Positions 1 to 6,748 are shown, counted from the first letter of the stretch. The stretch: DNA of 7,891 nt from Chloroflexota bacterium (GCA_016191985.1 JACPVB010000187.1:1-7891); one strand, 5' to 3'. Notes: generated by a model not told the origin, from the sequence alone. Translations and numbers: made by a program.

Positions 1-1
1 C

Positions 2-2107
2 ATCGCCGGAACGATTGGCCTGATCGTCATGATTGGTACGTTCTATGAGATGCTTGGTCCATTGAAAGCCTTCGTCCCTGAATTTCTTTCGTACAAGTGG
101 GTCATCGGCTTGCTGACCACGCCGATTGTCTTTGGCCCCGGGCGGCAATTCTTCACCAACTCCTGGCGCGGACTCAAGCACGGTGTAACGGACATGAATC
201 TGCTTTATGCGACAGGCATTGGCGCGGCCTATGGCATTGCGGTAATCAACACATTATTTCCAAACGCTGGCTTCGGTGGGGAAGGCGCAACCTTCTTTGA
301 AAGCGCCGCCCTGCTGACCGGTTTCATTATCCTTGGCCGCTGGCTCGAAGCGTTGACGCGCGGAAGAACGTCAGAGGCGATCCGAAAATTGATGAAGCTC
401 CAGCCCAAAGTCGCGCGCGTGATACAAAATGGTCAGGAGGAAGAAATCCCGTCGGATGAAGTCGAAATCAATGACTTGATCCAGGTACGCCCCGGTGAAT
501 CCATCGCAGTGGATGGCGAAGTGACCGACGGTTATTCCGCGGTGGACGAATCCATGCTGACCGGCGAAAGCCTGCCCGTTGAAAAGAAGCGCGGCGACCC
601 GGTCATCGGCGGCACGATCAACAAGACGGGCGCGTTCAAATTCAAGGCCACACGCGTTGGAAAAGAAACCGCGCTCGCACAAATCATCAAACTGGTGGAA
701 GATGCGCAGGCCAGCAAAGCGCCCATTCAAAAACTGGCAGACTGGGTGGCCGGGCATTTCATTCTCGGCGTCCATCTGTTGGCGGTGGTTGTGTTCCTGT
801 TCTGGTTCTTCTTTGGCTACCAGATGTTTTTCGACCCGAATTCAAGTTTCATATTGTCGCCCTACAAGTTAGGTGAGATCGGTGTGTTTGGGTTCTCCTT
901 ATTGCTAAGCGTCACGGTGCTGGTTATTTCCTGTCCATGCGCAGTAGGTCTGGCGACTCCGTCTGCGATGATGGCCGGCACGGGCAAAGCGGCTGAATTT
1001 GGTGTGCTGTTCAAGGGCGCGGAAGCGATTGAGAATGCCAGCAAATTGCAGACCATTGTGTTCGACAAAACCGGCACGCTGACCAAAGGACAGCCGTCAG
1101 TTACTGATGTAGTAACCAGTAATCCCCCTTCGGGGACTTCGCAGTTGTCAGTGAGCAGTGATCGGTTGTTGATGATTGCCGCGATTACAGAGAAGAATAG
1201 CGAACATCCGCTGGGCGAGGCCATCGTACGCGGCGCGCAGGAACGCGGTTTGAAATTAACCGATGCGGAGTCCTTCAACTCCATCCCAGGTCACGGTGTG
1301 GAAGCGCAGATCGAAGGTTCTCAAATCCTGCTGGGCAATCGCAAGTTGATGCGCGAACGTAGTGTCGACTTCAGTCGATTGATGGCACAAGCAGAGGCGC
1401 TGGAGGTGGAAGGCAAGACGGTCATGTTCGTCGCAGCAGACGGTGAGCCAACTGGTTTGATCGCCGTGGCTGATACGTTGAAAGAAAATACCGTTGAAGC
1501 TATCAAGCAGTTACATAAACTTGGGATCGAGACAGCCATGATCACCGGCGACAATCGCCGCACCGCCGAAGCGATTGCGCGCCAGGTGGGCATTGACCGC
1601 GTGCTGGCTGAGGTCCTGCCGCAGGATAAAGCGGAAGAAGTAAAAAAGCTTCAGGCGCAGGGTAAGAAAGTTGCAATGGTCGGAGACGGCGTAAATGACG
1701 CTCCCGCGCTGGCCCAGGCTGAGGTTGGTATGGCAATCGGTTCTGGTACAGACGTGGCGAAAGAAACCGGCGACATCATCCTTATCAGGGATGACATCCG
1801 CGATGTGGTCGTGGCGTTGGAAGTTGCCAGGGCCACCATGCGCAAGGTCAAGCAGAATCTATTCTGGGCGTTCTTTTACAACACGTTGGGGATTCCGCTG
1901 GGAGCTGGGCTGTTCTATCCCCTTGCCTCGCTGGTCATCAGCCCCGAATTGGCTGGTTTGATGATGGCGGTAAGTTCGATCTCTGTAACGCTCAACACGC
2001 TTTTGCTGAAGGGATTCGAGCCATCTATTGGGCGTGACCACAAACCTAGGCAAGGCAGTGGTAGTCCACAACTTCGCCCGCTCTCAGCTTCGGTTGGAAA
2101 TGATTAA
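2..2107 (+). CDS. copA: Cu+-exporting P1B-type ATPase CopA, 5' end outside the window
   Basis: This ATP-driven pump moves Cu+ (possibly Ag+) out of the cytoplasm across the inner membrane. The frame is open back to base 2, so the gene starts upstream and any N-terminal HMA domains are missing. Numbering from the Met codon at 29, the visible parts are helices MA/MB with the GPG kink, the actuator loop TGES (178-181), the membrane CPC metal site (302-304), the phosphorylated Asp in DKTGT (D346), the nucleotide-domain HP motif (H393) and GDGVNDAP (from 552). The last two helices carry Y617-N618 and M646-x-x-S649-S650. CPC together with YN and MxxSS is the Cu+ (P1B-1) signature. Two features are odd: a repeat-derived loop at residues 361-378, and a polar 27-residue tail after the final helix (666-692). 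A small membrane protein gene follows after 18 nt. The family call is very secure; Cu over Ag is inferred. Confidence 0.96.
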   Translation: MAGTIGLIVMIGTFYEMLGPLKAFVPEFLSYKWVIGLLTTPIVFGPGRQFFTNSWRGLKHGVTDMNLLYATGIGAAYGIAVINTLFPNAGFGGEGATFFESAALLTGFIILGRWLEALTRGRTSEAIRKLMKLQPKVARVIQNGQEEEIPSDEVEINDLIQVRPGESIAVDGEVTDGYSAVDESMLTGESLPVEKKRGDPVIGGTINKTGAFKFKATRVGKETALAQIIKLVEDAQASKAPIQKLADWVAGHFILGVHLLAVVVFLFWFFFGYQMFFDPNSSFILSPYKLGEIGVFGFSLLLSVTVLVISCPCAVGLATPSAMMAGTGKAAEFGVLFKGAEAIENASKLQTIVFDKTGTLTKGQPSVTDVVTSNPPSGTSQLSVSSDRLLMIAAITEKNSEHPLGEAIVRGAQERGLKLTDAESFNSIPGHGVEAQIEGSQILLGNRKLMRERSVDFSRLMAQAEALEVEGKTVMFVAADGEPTGLIAVADTLKENTVEAIKQLHKLGIETAMITGDNRRTAEAIARQVGIDRVLAEVLPQDKAEEVKKLQAQGKKVAMVGDGVNDAPALAQAEVGMAIGSGTDVAKETGDIILIRDDIRDVVVALEVARATMRKVKQNLFWAFFYNTLGIPLGAGLFYPLASLVISPELAGLMMAVSSISVTLNTLLLKGFEPSIGRDHKPRQGSGSPQLRPLSASVGND
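1110..1162 (+). repeat. Heptamer repeats flanking a short hairpin, inside copA
   Basis: Two adjacent heptamers, TAGTAAC and CAGTAAT (1110-1123), are followed by a 5-bp hairpin (TCCCC 1123-1127, loop CTTC, GGGGA 1132-1136). Three more heptamers in perfect 7-nt register then follow: CAGTTGT, CAGTGAG and CAGTGAT (1142-1162). Another CAGT lies just upstream at 1098. The block encodes residues 361-378, a Ser/Pro/Gly-rich stretch between DKTGT and the HP motif. There, related ATPases usually have only a short loop. It keeps the reading frame. It resembles the short heptanucleotide repeats of bacterial intergenic regions, but here it is translated. The pattern is seen directly; calling it an insertion is inference. 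Confidence 0.5.
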
Positions 2108-2125
2108 TTTAAGAGGACATCAATC

Positions 2126-2350
2126 ATGGAACACGAACAAGTTGAAAAAGAAGTAGCACAGAAGAGTATGCTGATTTATTTACCTATTTCGATAGGCGCA
2201 GCAATCCTCTTCTTTCTGAGCGCCACGATCACCAGCAGTTACCCATTGGTGGCCCGAATTGGCGGAACGGTCTGGGTTGGATTGTTGAGCCTGATCGTCT
2301 CGATGCCACTCGTGATTTCAAAAGTTAAAAGTAGTTTGAAAAATCGTTAA
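2126..2350 (+). CDS. Small two-helix membrane protein of unknown function (74 aa)
   Basis: I do not recognise the family. The protein has a charged, Glu/Lys-rich N-terminus (1-13), a first hydrophobic segment at about 15-35, a second at about 42-64, and a basic Lys/Arg C-terminus. It has no Cys and only one His (near the N-terminus), so it is not an obvious metal binder. The start is supported by AAGAGG at 2111-2116, 9 nt before the ATG. It begins 18 nt after the copA stop, so the two are probably co-transcribed. It could be an accessory or stabilising subunit of the ATPase, but only its position suggests this. It is probably real because of the good ribosome binding site, tight spacing and coherent membrane-protein composition. 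Confidence 0.8.
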   Translation: MEHEQVEKEVAQKSMLIYLPISIGAAILFFLSATITSSYPLVARIGGTVWVGLLSLIVSMPLVISKVKSSLKNR

Positions 2351-2428
2351 GTGAATTGCTTGATGTAGATTCCAGGATGCTTTCGCTTCACATCTGACGT
2401 TGAGCTGGCTCTGCACCAGATTCAAAAT

Positions 2429-3463
2429 ATGCCCCCCAATTTTTCGCGCCGCGATTTTCTTAAAGCCTCAGGCGCAGGCCTGCTAGGATTGTTCCTGGCG
2501 GACTTGCGCCTTGAGCGGGTCTTTGCCGCTGAAGCTCCCAAACAGGGACGCATCACAATCAGCGGCATCGAGCTTTTTAGCGAGCCATCATTCAACGCCA
2601 AAAAGATAGGCGTCTTTGGCCGCGACGAGGTCGTGAATATCAGCAATGAGGCTGAGGGCGATAAAGGCTACGGCAATCCGTTCAATTCGACATGGTATCA
2701 AATAAACGGGGAAGGTTATGCTTACTCCGGGTCAATCCAGCCGGTCGAGACTCTGCATCAAAAGCCGGTATTTGATATTCCTGAAGCAGGCCTGCTGGGT
2801 GAGATCACGGTCCCATATTGTGATACGCGGCGCGCCAGCAGTATCTGGGCTGACCGAGGCTACCGTATTTATTATTCATCTACTCACTGGGTAACCGGTG
2901 TAACTGTAAACCGAAGCGAAAAAAGTATCTGGTACAAGATTTATGACCGCCAATTACAGGAATCGTTTTATGTCGCGTCGCACGAGATGCGTCTGATCTC
3001 AGCAAGTGAGCTTGGCTTGCTCTCGCCCGAAGTACCGGAAGAGAAGAAATACATTTACGTTGACCTGGCATCTCAATCTGTGACGGCGTTTGAAGATGAG
3101 AAGCCTGTGTTGGTGGCACGCTGTTCCAGTGGTGACAAAGGGACAGAAACTCCCATGGGCGAGTTTCGCACCTTTCATAAAGGGCCGAGCATCCACATGA
3201 CAAATCAGGGAGATGGGAGCGAGAATACCTATCACCTGCCCGGCGTTCCCTGGGTATCGTTCTTTACTGGAACTGGCGTCGCTTTCCACGGCACGTACTG
3301 GCATAACAATTACGGGCGGCCAAGCAGCCGCGGTTGCGTGAACTTAACTCCGGGCGACGCAAAATTCATTTATCGCTGGAGCAGGCCACAGGTCCCGCCT
3401 GAGACGCCGTATCTGTATCAGCCGGGCGAAGGGACTCTCGTCAAAGTTGTATCAATTACTTAA
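2429..3463 (+). CDS. Tat-exported L,D-transpeptidase (YkuD domain) with SH3-like repeats
   Basis: This is an envelope enzyme of the YkuD family, whose members make 3-3 cross-links in peptidoglycan or attach proteins to it through a catalytic Cys. The N-terminus carries the twin-arginine motif SRRDFLK (6-12), a hydrophobic stretch and a likely cleavage site near VFAAEA (about 31-36), so it should be exported folded by Tat. Residues about 37-100 and 117-190 look like two SH3-like wall-binding modules. The YkuD domain begins near residue 207, with H287-G and SSRGCVN around the nucleophile C303; Arg replaces the His often found before Gly-Cys, a known variant. The ATG is the only usable start before an in-frame stop (TAG 2366-2368), and no clear Shine-Dalgarno precedes it. 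It lies 78 nt after one small membrane protein gene and 36 nt before another, inside the copper cassette. The exact substrate is unknown. Confidence 0.92.
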   Translation: MPPNFSRRDFLKASGAGLLGLFLADLRLERVFAAEAPKQGRITISGIELFSEPSFNAKKIGVFGRDEVVNISNEAEGDKGYGNPFNSTWYQINGEGYAYSGSIQPVETLHQKPVFDIPEAGLLGEITVPYCDTRRASSIWADRGYRIYYSSTHWVTGVTVNRSEKSIWYKIYDRQLQESFYVASHEMRLISASELGLLSPEVPEEKKYIYVDLASQSVTAFEDEKPVLVARCSSGDKGTETPMGEFRTFHKGPSIHMTNQGDGSENTYHLPGVPWVSFFTGTGVAFHGTYWHNNYGRPSSRGCVNLTPGDAKFIYRWSRPQVPPETPYLYQPGEGTLVKVVSIT

Positions 3464-3499
3464 GAAGCAGTTTTACATCCATCTTCTTCAGGAGAAAAT

Positions 3500-3736
3500 A
3501 TGAGCAGAATCAAAGTCTCGAAGACCGCCGCGAAAAGTGAAACCGAGAAAAGAAAAGAATGGCCGGCCGTGGTTTATTTTTGGACGATTGGCCTGGCTTT
3601 CTTCAGCTACATCGTTGCCAGAATCGTTCTGGATGCCTATTCCCATCCTTATCATTGGGGCACTGGTCTGGCAGGCGGCGTGCTTGGGGTTGGCGTCGGG
3701 TGGATTTGGTATCGCTGGCGCGGGGATGTTTTTTAG
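3500..3736 (+). CDS. Small two-helix membrane protein of unknown function (78 aa)
   Basis: The family is not recognised. A basic, Lys/Glu-rich N-terminus (1-20) precedes a hydrophobic segment at about 22-44. A short aromatic/His loop, HPYHW (49-53), follows. The second, Gly-rich segment (about 54-71) ends in the basic aromatic sequence WYRWRGDVF. The two His flanking Pro-Tyr could touch a metal, but that is speculative. AGGAG at 3490-3494 lies 5 nt before the ATG and supports the start. The gene follows the L,D-transpeptidase stop by 36 nt, consistent with one transcript. It differs in sequence from the 74-aa protein after copA although both have two helices. Confidence 0.78.
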   Translation: MSRIKVSKTAAKSETEKRKEWPAVVYFWTIGLAFFSYIVARIVLDAYSHPYHWGTGLAGGVLGVGVGWIWYRWRGDVF

Positions 3737-3909
3737 CGCATGGCGCTGCCTGGAGTTGCCCAAGTCTTTTGGAATATTCCTATGTGAAATTTGCAAGGTA
3801 CGCAGCCAAACGGCGCATTCCGAAACAGGCCAAACGCCTCTCACACCTTGATCCAAAAAAGGCTTAGAGTCGTTGTAGAAAAAAAACTGGAAGTCAAGGA
3901 GCAATTGAT
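3737..3909 (+). other. 173-nt gap, possible coding remnant plus leader of the His-rich gene
   Basis: This is the longest gap in the left half of the window. In the frame of codons starting at 3739, an open stretch runs to TAG at 3865-3867. Its last part reads like a basic protein C-terminus (KFARYAAKRR, then KQAKRL) but has no ATG near a ribosome binding site. In the frame of the preceding gene, an ATG at 3740 opens only 15 codons. This could be the tail of a decayed small gene or chance. A 5-bp hairpin (AGCGC 3735-3739, GCGCT 3743-3747) overlaps the preceding stop but has no T-run after it. I found no convincing promoter pair. The right end carries AAGGAG (3896-3901) for the next gene. Confidence 0.3.
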
Positions 3910-4188
3910 ATGGAAAACAATACCGATATAACTCCGCGTCAAACAAATATCTCGCCCGTTGTCTGGTTCCTTGGGATCGGGCTGGTGATTGCGCTGATCG
4001 CTATTTTCGTCTTCAACGTGGCAGTTGGCACGGTTGCCTATTATGGGCTGTTTGCCTTCATGATGGGCAGTCATTTCTTCATGCACGGCTCACATGGTGG
4101 ACATGGCGGTCATCAGCATAATCCAGAACCGAATGCCGTTGAATCAAACAAAGATGAGCACTCCAAACACACAGGCGGCTGTCACTAA
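3910..4188 (+). CDS. His-rich small membrane protein, DUF2933-like, putative metal binder (92 aa)
   Basis: The N-terminal 13 residues are polar. One or two hydrophobic segments span about 14-36 and 38-56. They run into a His/Gly-rich tail with H55, H59, H62, H65, H68 and H70, and a terminal cluster H84, H87, C91 and H92. The MGSHFFMHG...HGGHGGH pattern resembles the His-rich end of DUF2933 proteins, which often sit near copper and heavy-metal genes. A membrane-anchored site binding Cu or another soft metal is the likely role, inferred from composition and neighbours. The start is set by AAGGAG at 3896-3901, 8 nt before the ATG. The YHS-domain gene follows after 33 nt. The DUF2933 link is by motif memory only. 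Confidence 0.85.
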   Translation: MENNTDITPRQTNISPVVWFLGIGLVIALIAIFVFNVAVGTVAYYGLFAFMMGSHFFMHGSHGGHGGHQHNPEPNAVESNKDEHSKHTGGCH

Positions 4189-4221
4189 AACTTCAAGCCA
4201 ATTTTATAAGGAGCTTCCCAA

Positions 4222-4425
4222 ATGTTATTCAAAGATCCTGTATGCGGCAAGCGTATCAATCGCGGCAAAGCCCACATCGTTATCGAATATGAAGGCATGA
4301 ACTACTTTCTATGCTGCCCACGCTGCCAGACGGAGTTCGAGCATAATCTTAAGCTGTATGCCAGGCCCGAACTGGGCGAAAAGGCAAAGAATGTTATGCG
4401 AGTGCCTGATCGTCATCACACGTAG
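4222..4425 (+). CDS. YHS/TRASH-like small Cys protein, putative metal binder (67 aa)
   Basis: This is a soluble, single-domain protein. It opens with KDPVCG (C8), has a YEGMNYFLCCPRC core (C31, C32, C35) and then EFEHNLKLYA, which matches the layout of YHS domains (DPVCG...YYFC..C...F...P..Y). Such domains bind metal through Cys, occur alone or in P1B-ATPases and copper-related proteins, and are related to TRASH domains. A cytoplasmic copper-binding or copper-delivery role for the nearby CopA is plausible but inferred. The extra adjacent Cys (C31-C32) and the His pair near the C-terminus may add ligands. AAGGAG at 4208-4213 lies 8 nt before the ATG. It is 33 nt after the His-rich gene and 22 nt before the LysM/M23 gene. 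Confidence 0.88.
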   Translation: MLFKDPVCGKRINRGKAHIVIEYEGMNYFLCCPRCQTEFEHNLKLYARPELGEKAKNVMRVPDRHHT

Positions 4426-4447
4426 AAAACAAGTAAAATAAATCTCA

Positions 4448-5845
4448 ATGAGATTACCCAGACTTTTTCTTATTTCGCTCGCGATCATTGTTTCACTGTC
4501 CTTCTATTCGCCCGTCACTGCGCAGGATGGAGAGGAAGCATACTATATTGTTCAGGAAGGCGATTCGCTTTGGGAGATTGCGGCGCGTTTCGGGGTCAGC
4601 CTCGAAGACTTGCAACAGGCAAACGGCATTAGCGATGCGGGACAGGTGGTGATTGGCGCTCGTTTGGTTATCCCCGGATTACAGGGTGTAAACGGAGAAT
4701 TGGATACGACGACGGTCGCTTATGGCGAAACGCTTCGCAGTTTGAGTCGGCAATATGGTATTTCAGAATCAACTCTGGCTCGTTTAAATCGCATTGTCAA
4801 CCCGGGGGAGTTATATGCGGGTGCGAGATTGATTATCCCGGTAACAGAAAATCAAAGTTCATCTTTTGCAGGACGCGCCAATCTTGCTGCAGGCCAGTCT
4901 CTGCTGGAATTGGCTGTCCTGCGCGATGAAGATGCGTGGACGCTGGTTTTGGAGAACAACCTGCCGGGCACGTGGGTAGGAGTAACGGGTGATGTTCTCA
5001 GTGTTGCTGTACCCTCTCAAGGCGGCGCACTGGCCGGTTTGCCGGGAGCCATCACACAGGTCGAGGTGGAGCCGCTGATTATGATCCAGGGTGGGACGAC
5101 GGTAGTCAAAGTCTATGCGCCGCCCGGTATCACGCTGCGCGGTTCATTGGTTGAGCGCCCCCTGAATTTTTTTCCGCAGGAGTATGGCTACGTGGCCTTG
5201 CAGGGCATCCATGCGTTGACGCAACCCGGGCTTTATCCGCTGACGTTGGAGGGAGAACTTTCGGATGGGGAATACTTTGCCTTTTCGCAGAACGTGCTCG
5301 TTCAAGGTGCGAACTTCCCATACGATCCCAGCCTGGACGTGGACCCTGCTACTGTGGACCCGGCAGTGACCGTCCCTGAAAGCGAACTCTGGGCATCGCT
5401 CGGTGCGCCCGTTACATCGGAGAAAATGTGGGAGGGTTTATTTGCCAGCCCTGTCCCCGCGGAATTCACAAACTGTTGGCCTTCTTTGTTTGGCAATCGC
5501 CGCTCTTATAATGGAAGCGCTTATGATTTCTTTCATAGCGGCCTCGACTTTTGCGGACAGGTTGGGACGGAACTCTACGCGGCGGCATTGGGCAAAGTGG
5601 TCTACACCGATACGTTGGTCGTGCGCGGCGGAGTGGTTGTGATCGATCATGGTTGGGGTGTTTACACGGCTTACGATCATCTTTCCGAGAGTCGTGTTCA
5701 ACCAGGTGACCTAGTTCAACCCGGCCAATTGATTGGCTTGGGCGGGGCGACTGGGCGCACTACGGGACCTCATTTGCATTGGGAGGTGTGGGTGGGCGGC
5801 GTGCAGGTAAACCCGGTGGATTGGTTGAATGTGGCTTATCCTTGA
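4448..5845 (+). CDS. Secreted LysM-LysM-M23 peptidoglycan endopeptidase
   Basis: This exported wall hydrolase belongs to the lysostaphin/LytM (M23) zinc peptidase type, which cuts peptide cross-links. A Sec signal peptide ends near VTA (23-25). LysM 1 spans about 32-76 and LysM 2 about 87-131. Residues about 145-188 look like a degenerate third LysM. A beta-rich domain (about 195-290) and a Pro/Val/Asp linker follow. The M23 domain (about 335-465) keeps the zinc ligands in H363-SGL-D367 and H442-L-H444, so it should be active rather than a NlpD/EnvC-like activator. C343 and C369 flank the first motif and could form a disulfide. No clear Shine-Dalgarno precedes the ATG; the upstream 20 nt are A-rich. 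The 22-nt gap suggests read-through from the YHS gene. Alternatively, TAAAAT at 4434-4439 could give a nearly leaderless message, but no -35 supports this. Confidence 0.93.
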   Translation: MRLPRLFLISLAIIVSLSFYSPVTAQDGEEAYYIVQEGDSLWEIAARFGVSLEDLQQANGISDAGQVVIGARLVIPGLQGVNGELDTTTVAYGETLRSLSRQYGISESTLARLNRIVNPGELYAGARLIIPVTENQSSSFAGRANLAAGQSLLELAVLRDEDAWTLVLENNLPGTWVGVTGDVLSVAVPSQGGALAGLPGAITQVEVEPLIMIQGGTTVVKVYAPPGITLRGSLVERPLNFFPQEYGYVALQGIHALTQPGLYPLTLEGELSDGEYFAFSQNVLVQGANFPYDPSLDVDPATVDPAVTVPESELWASLGAPVTSEKMWEGLFASPVPAEFTNCWPSLFGNRRSYNGSAYDFFHSGLDFCGQVGTELYAAALGKVVYTDTLVVRGGVVVIDHGWGVYTAYDHLSESRVQPGDLVQPGQLIGLGGATGRTTGPHLHWEVWVGGVQVNPVDWLNVAYP

Positions 5846-5850
5846 TAAGC
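5834..5850 (+). other. Small inverted repeat across the M23 stop codon
   Basis: GCTTATC (5834-5840), the loop CTT, and GATAAGC (5844-5850) form a perfect 7-bp stem that includes the TGA stop (5843-5845). It is followed by A's rather than T's, so it is not a standard Rho-independent terminator on either strand. It could protect the transcript end or be chance. Confidence 0.3.
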
Positions 5851-5885
5851 AAAAACACCTAAGCGGGGACAAGCAAAACAGCGCT

Positions 5886-5912
5886 TTGATTTATCCACGA
5901 AGCTCATACAAT
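5886..5912 (+). promoter_or_regulatory. Candidate sigma70-type promoter for the DUF1461 gene
   Basis: TTGATT (5886-5891) and TACAAT (5907-5912) match the -35 and -10 consensus at 4/6 and 5/6. The 15-nt spacer is shorter than ideal. The pair lies in the 109-nt gap after the M23 gene and would start a leader of roughly 35 nt before the ATG at 5955. It would let this gene be expressed separately from the copper cassette. Confidence 0.35.
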
Positions 5913-5954
5913 CAATTTAATTCAAGTCATCCCATCCATGTATAGAGAGACGCC

Positions 5955-6647
5955 ATGCGCACCCGATTAACCCAAACCCTGAGAGTGTCCATCCTATTAC
6001 TCATCCCAATTCTTGTTGTCGTTGGCGGGGTGAGTTTATTAGCCACCGACGAATACCTTGCCTTTGAATATGGCAAGACCAGTTTTCCACCGGACTCATT
6101 TGGCTTCACCCAGCGAGAGCGTTTTGTGCTTGCCTCAACGAACATTCATTACGTACGCGCTCATCTTCCGAATGATGAACTCTCAAAACAAACGCTGAAT
6201 GGTGTGCCCGTTTACAATGCGCGTGAAGTGGGACACATGGCAGATGTGCAGGCAGTATTTCAATCTGTTTTCCGCGTGTGGCAGGCCGCGTTCATTTTGC
6301 TTCTAATTCTGGGGATTGCGCTTTGGCGCATGGGTGATCGTGTGGCGCTGGCTTCCGCGCTTCAATCGGGAGGATTACTAACTTCCGGGATGCTCCTGTC
6401 AATCGCTCTGTTGGCGCTGTTTGCCTGGCAGACCTGGTTCAATCTTTTCCACCGTCTCTTCTTCGTGCAGGGTTCCTGGCTCTTTGAATATTCCGATACC
6501 CTCATTCGCCTCTTTCCGTTGGAGTTTTGGTCTGATGCGACCTTTGCAATTTCCATATTCAGTCTGGTTGGAGGGTTGTTGATAGCGTTTATTGGGTGGC
6601 GTTGGCGGATTATGCTTGAAAAAATTCCCCTGAAAATAAAACCATAG
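5955..6647 (+). CDS. DUF1461 / TIGR01906 family integral membrane protein (230 aa)
   Basis: The sequence matches the TIGR01906/DUF1461 family of bacterial membrane proteins of unknown function. It has a first helix at about 9-30 and then an extracytoplasmic region of about 75 residues carrying NAREVGHMADV (88-98). Three further helices follow at about 108-125, 140-160 and 196-216. Between the last two is a conserved-looking loop with LFFVQGSWLF and DTLIRLFPLEFW (168-192). The C-terminus is basic. Purine-rich AGAGAGA lies just upstream of the ATG as a weak ribosome binding site. The gaps on both sides (109 nt each) suggest a separate unit from the M23 and permease genes. The biochemical role is unknown. 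The family call is by motif recognition and would be confirmed by a profile search. Confidence 0.88.
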   Translation: MRTRLTQTLRVSILLLIPILVVVGGVSLLATDEYLAFEYGKTSFPPDSFGFTQRERFVLASTNIHYVRAHLPNDELSKQTLNGVPVYNAREVGHMADVQAVFQSVFRVWQAAFILLLILGIALWRMGDRVALASALQSGGLLTSGMLLSIALLALFAWQTWFNLFHRLFFVQGSWLFEYSDTLIRLFPLEFWSDATFAISIFSLVGGLLIAFIGWRWRIMLEKIPLKIKP

Positions 6648-6743
6648 ACAGGCATTTTGGCCTATATTACCTGCGCTGATTTGCGCTCGTGTTCATGTCG
6701 GTTTAGTGCTATCTTGGAAGCAAGGATAAACCCGTAACCCTGA

Positions 6744-6748
6744 AAGGA
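6744..6748 (+). promoter_or_regulatory. Ribosome binding site that sets the permease start
   Basis: AAGGA lies 8 nt before the ATG at 6757 but only 2 nt before an in-frame TTG at 6751. The ATG is therefore the likely start and the TTG is not. The rest of the 109-nt gap (6648-6756) shows no convincing promoter or terminator. Confidence 0.7.

Noticed and set aside
371..775. Long minus-strand open frame opposite copA (134 codons), and similar antisense frames across the window
   Set aside because: They lie opposite well-supported genes, have no recognisable domain or ribosome binding site, and follow from codon bias of the + strand genes.
2400..2428. TTGAGC and CAAAAT with a 17-nt spacer as a promoter for the transpeptidase gene
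   Set aside because: The -10 box would touch the ATG and place the transcript start inside the coding region; no later in-frame start would keep the Tat motif.
3537..3867. Overlapping + strand frames of about 100 codons across the 78-aa gene
   Set aside because: Over 3537-3736 they are shifted copies of a gene with a good ribosome binding site and coherent membrane segments; only the part after 3737 is kept as a possible remnant.
2108..4221. Copper-responsive operators (CueR-, CsoR- or CopY-type) in the cassette gaps
   Set aside because: I looked for a long-spacer dyad, GC-rich CsoR-like palindromes and TACAnnTGTA and saw none; the operator probably lies upstream of the window.
6645..6668. 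TAGACA and TATATT as a promoter before the permease
   Set aside because: The spacer is only 12 nt, too short for a sigma70-type promoter.
6649..6670. AGGC/GCCT inverted repeat after the DUF1461 gene as a terminator
   Set aside because: The stem is only 4 bp and no T-run follows.
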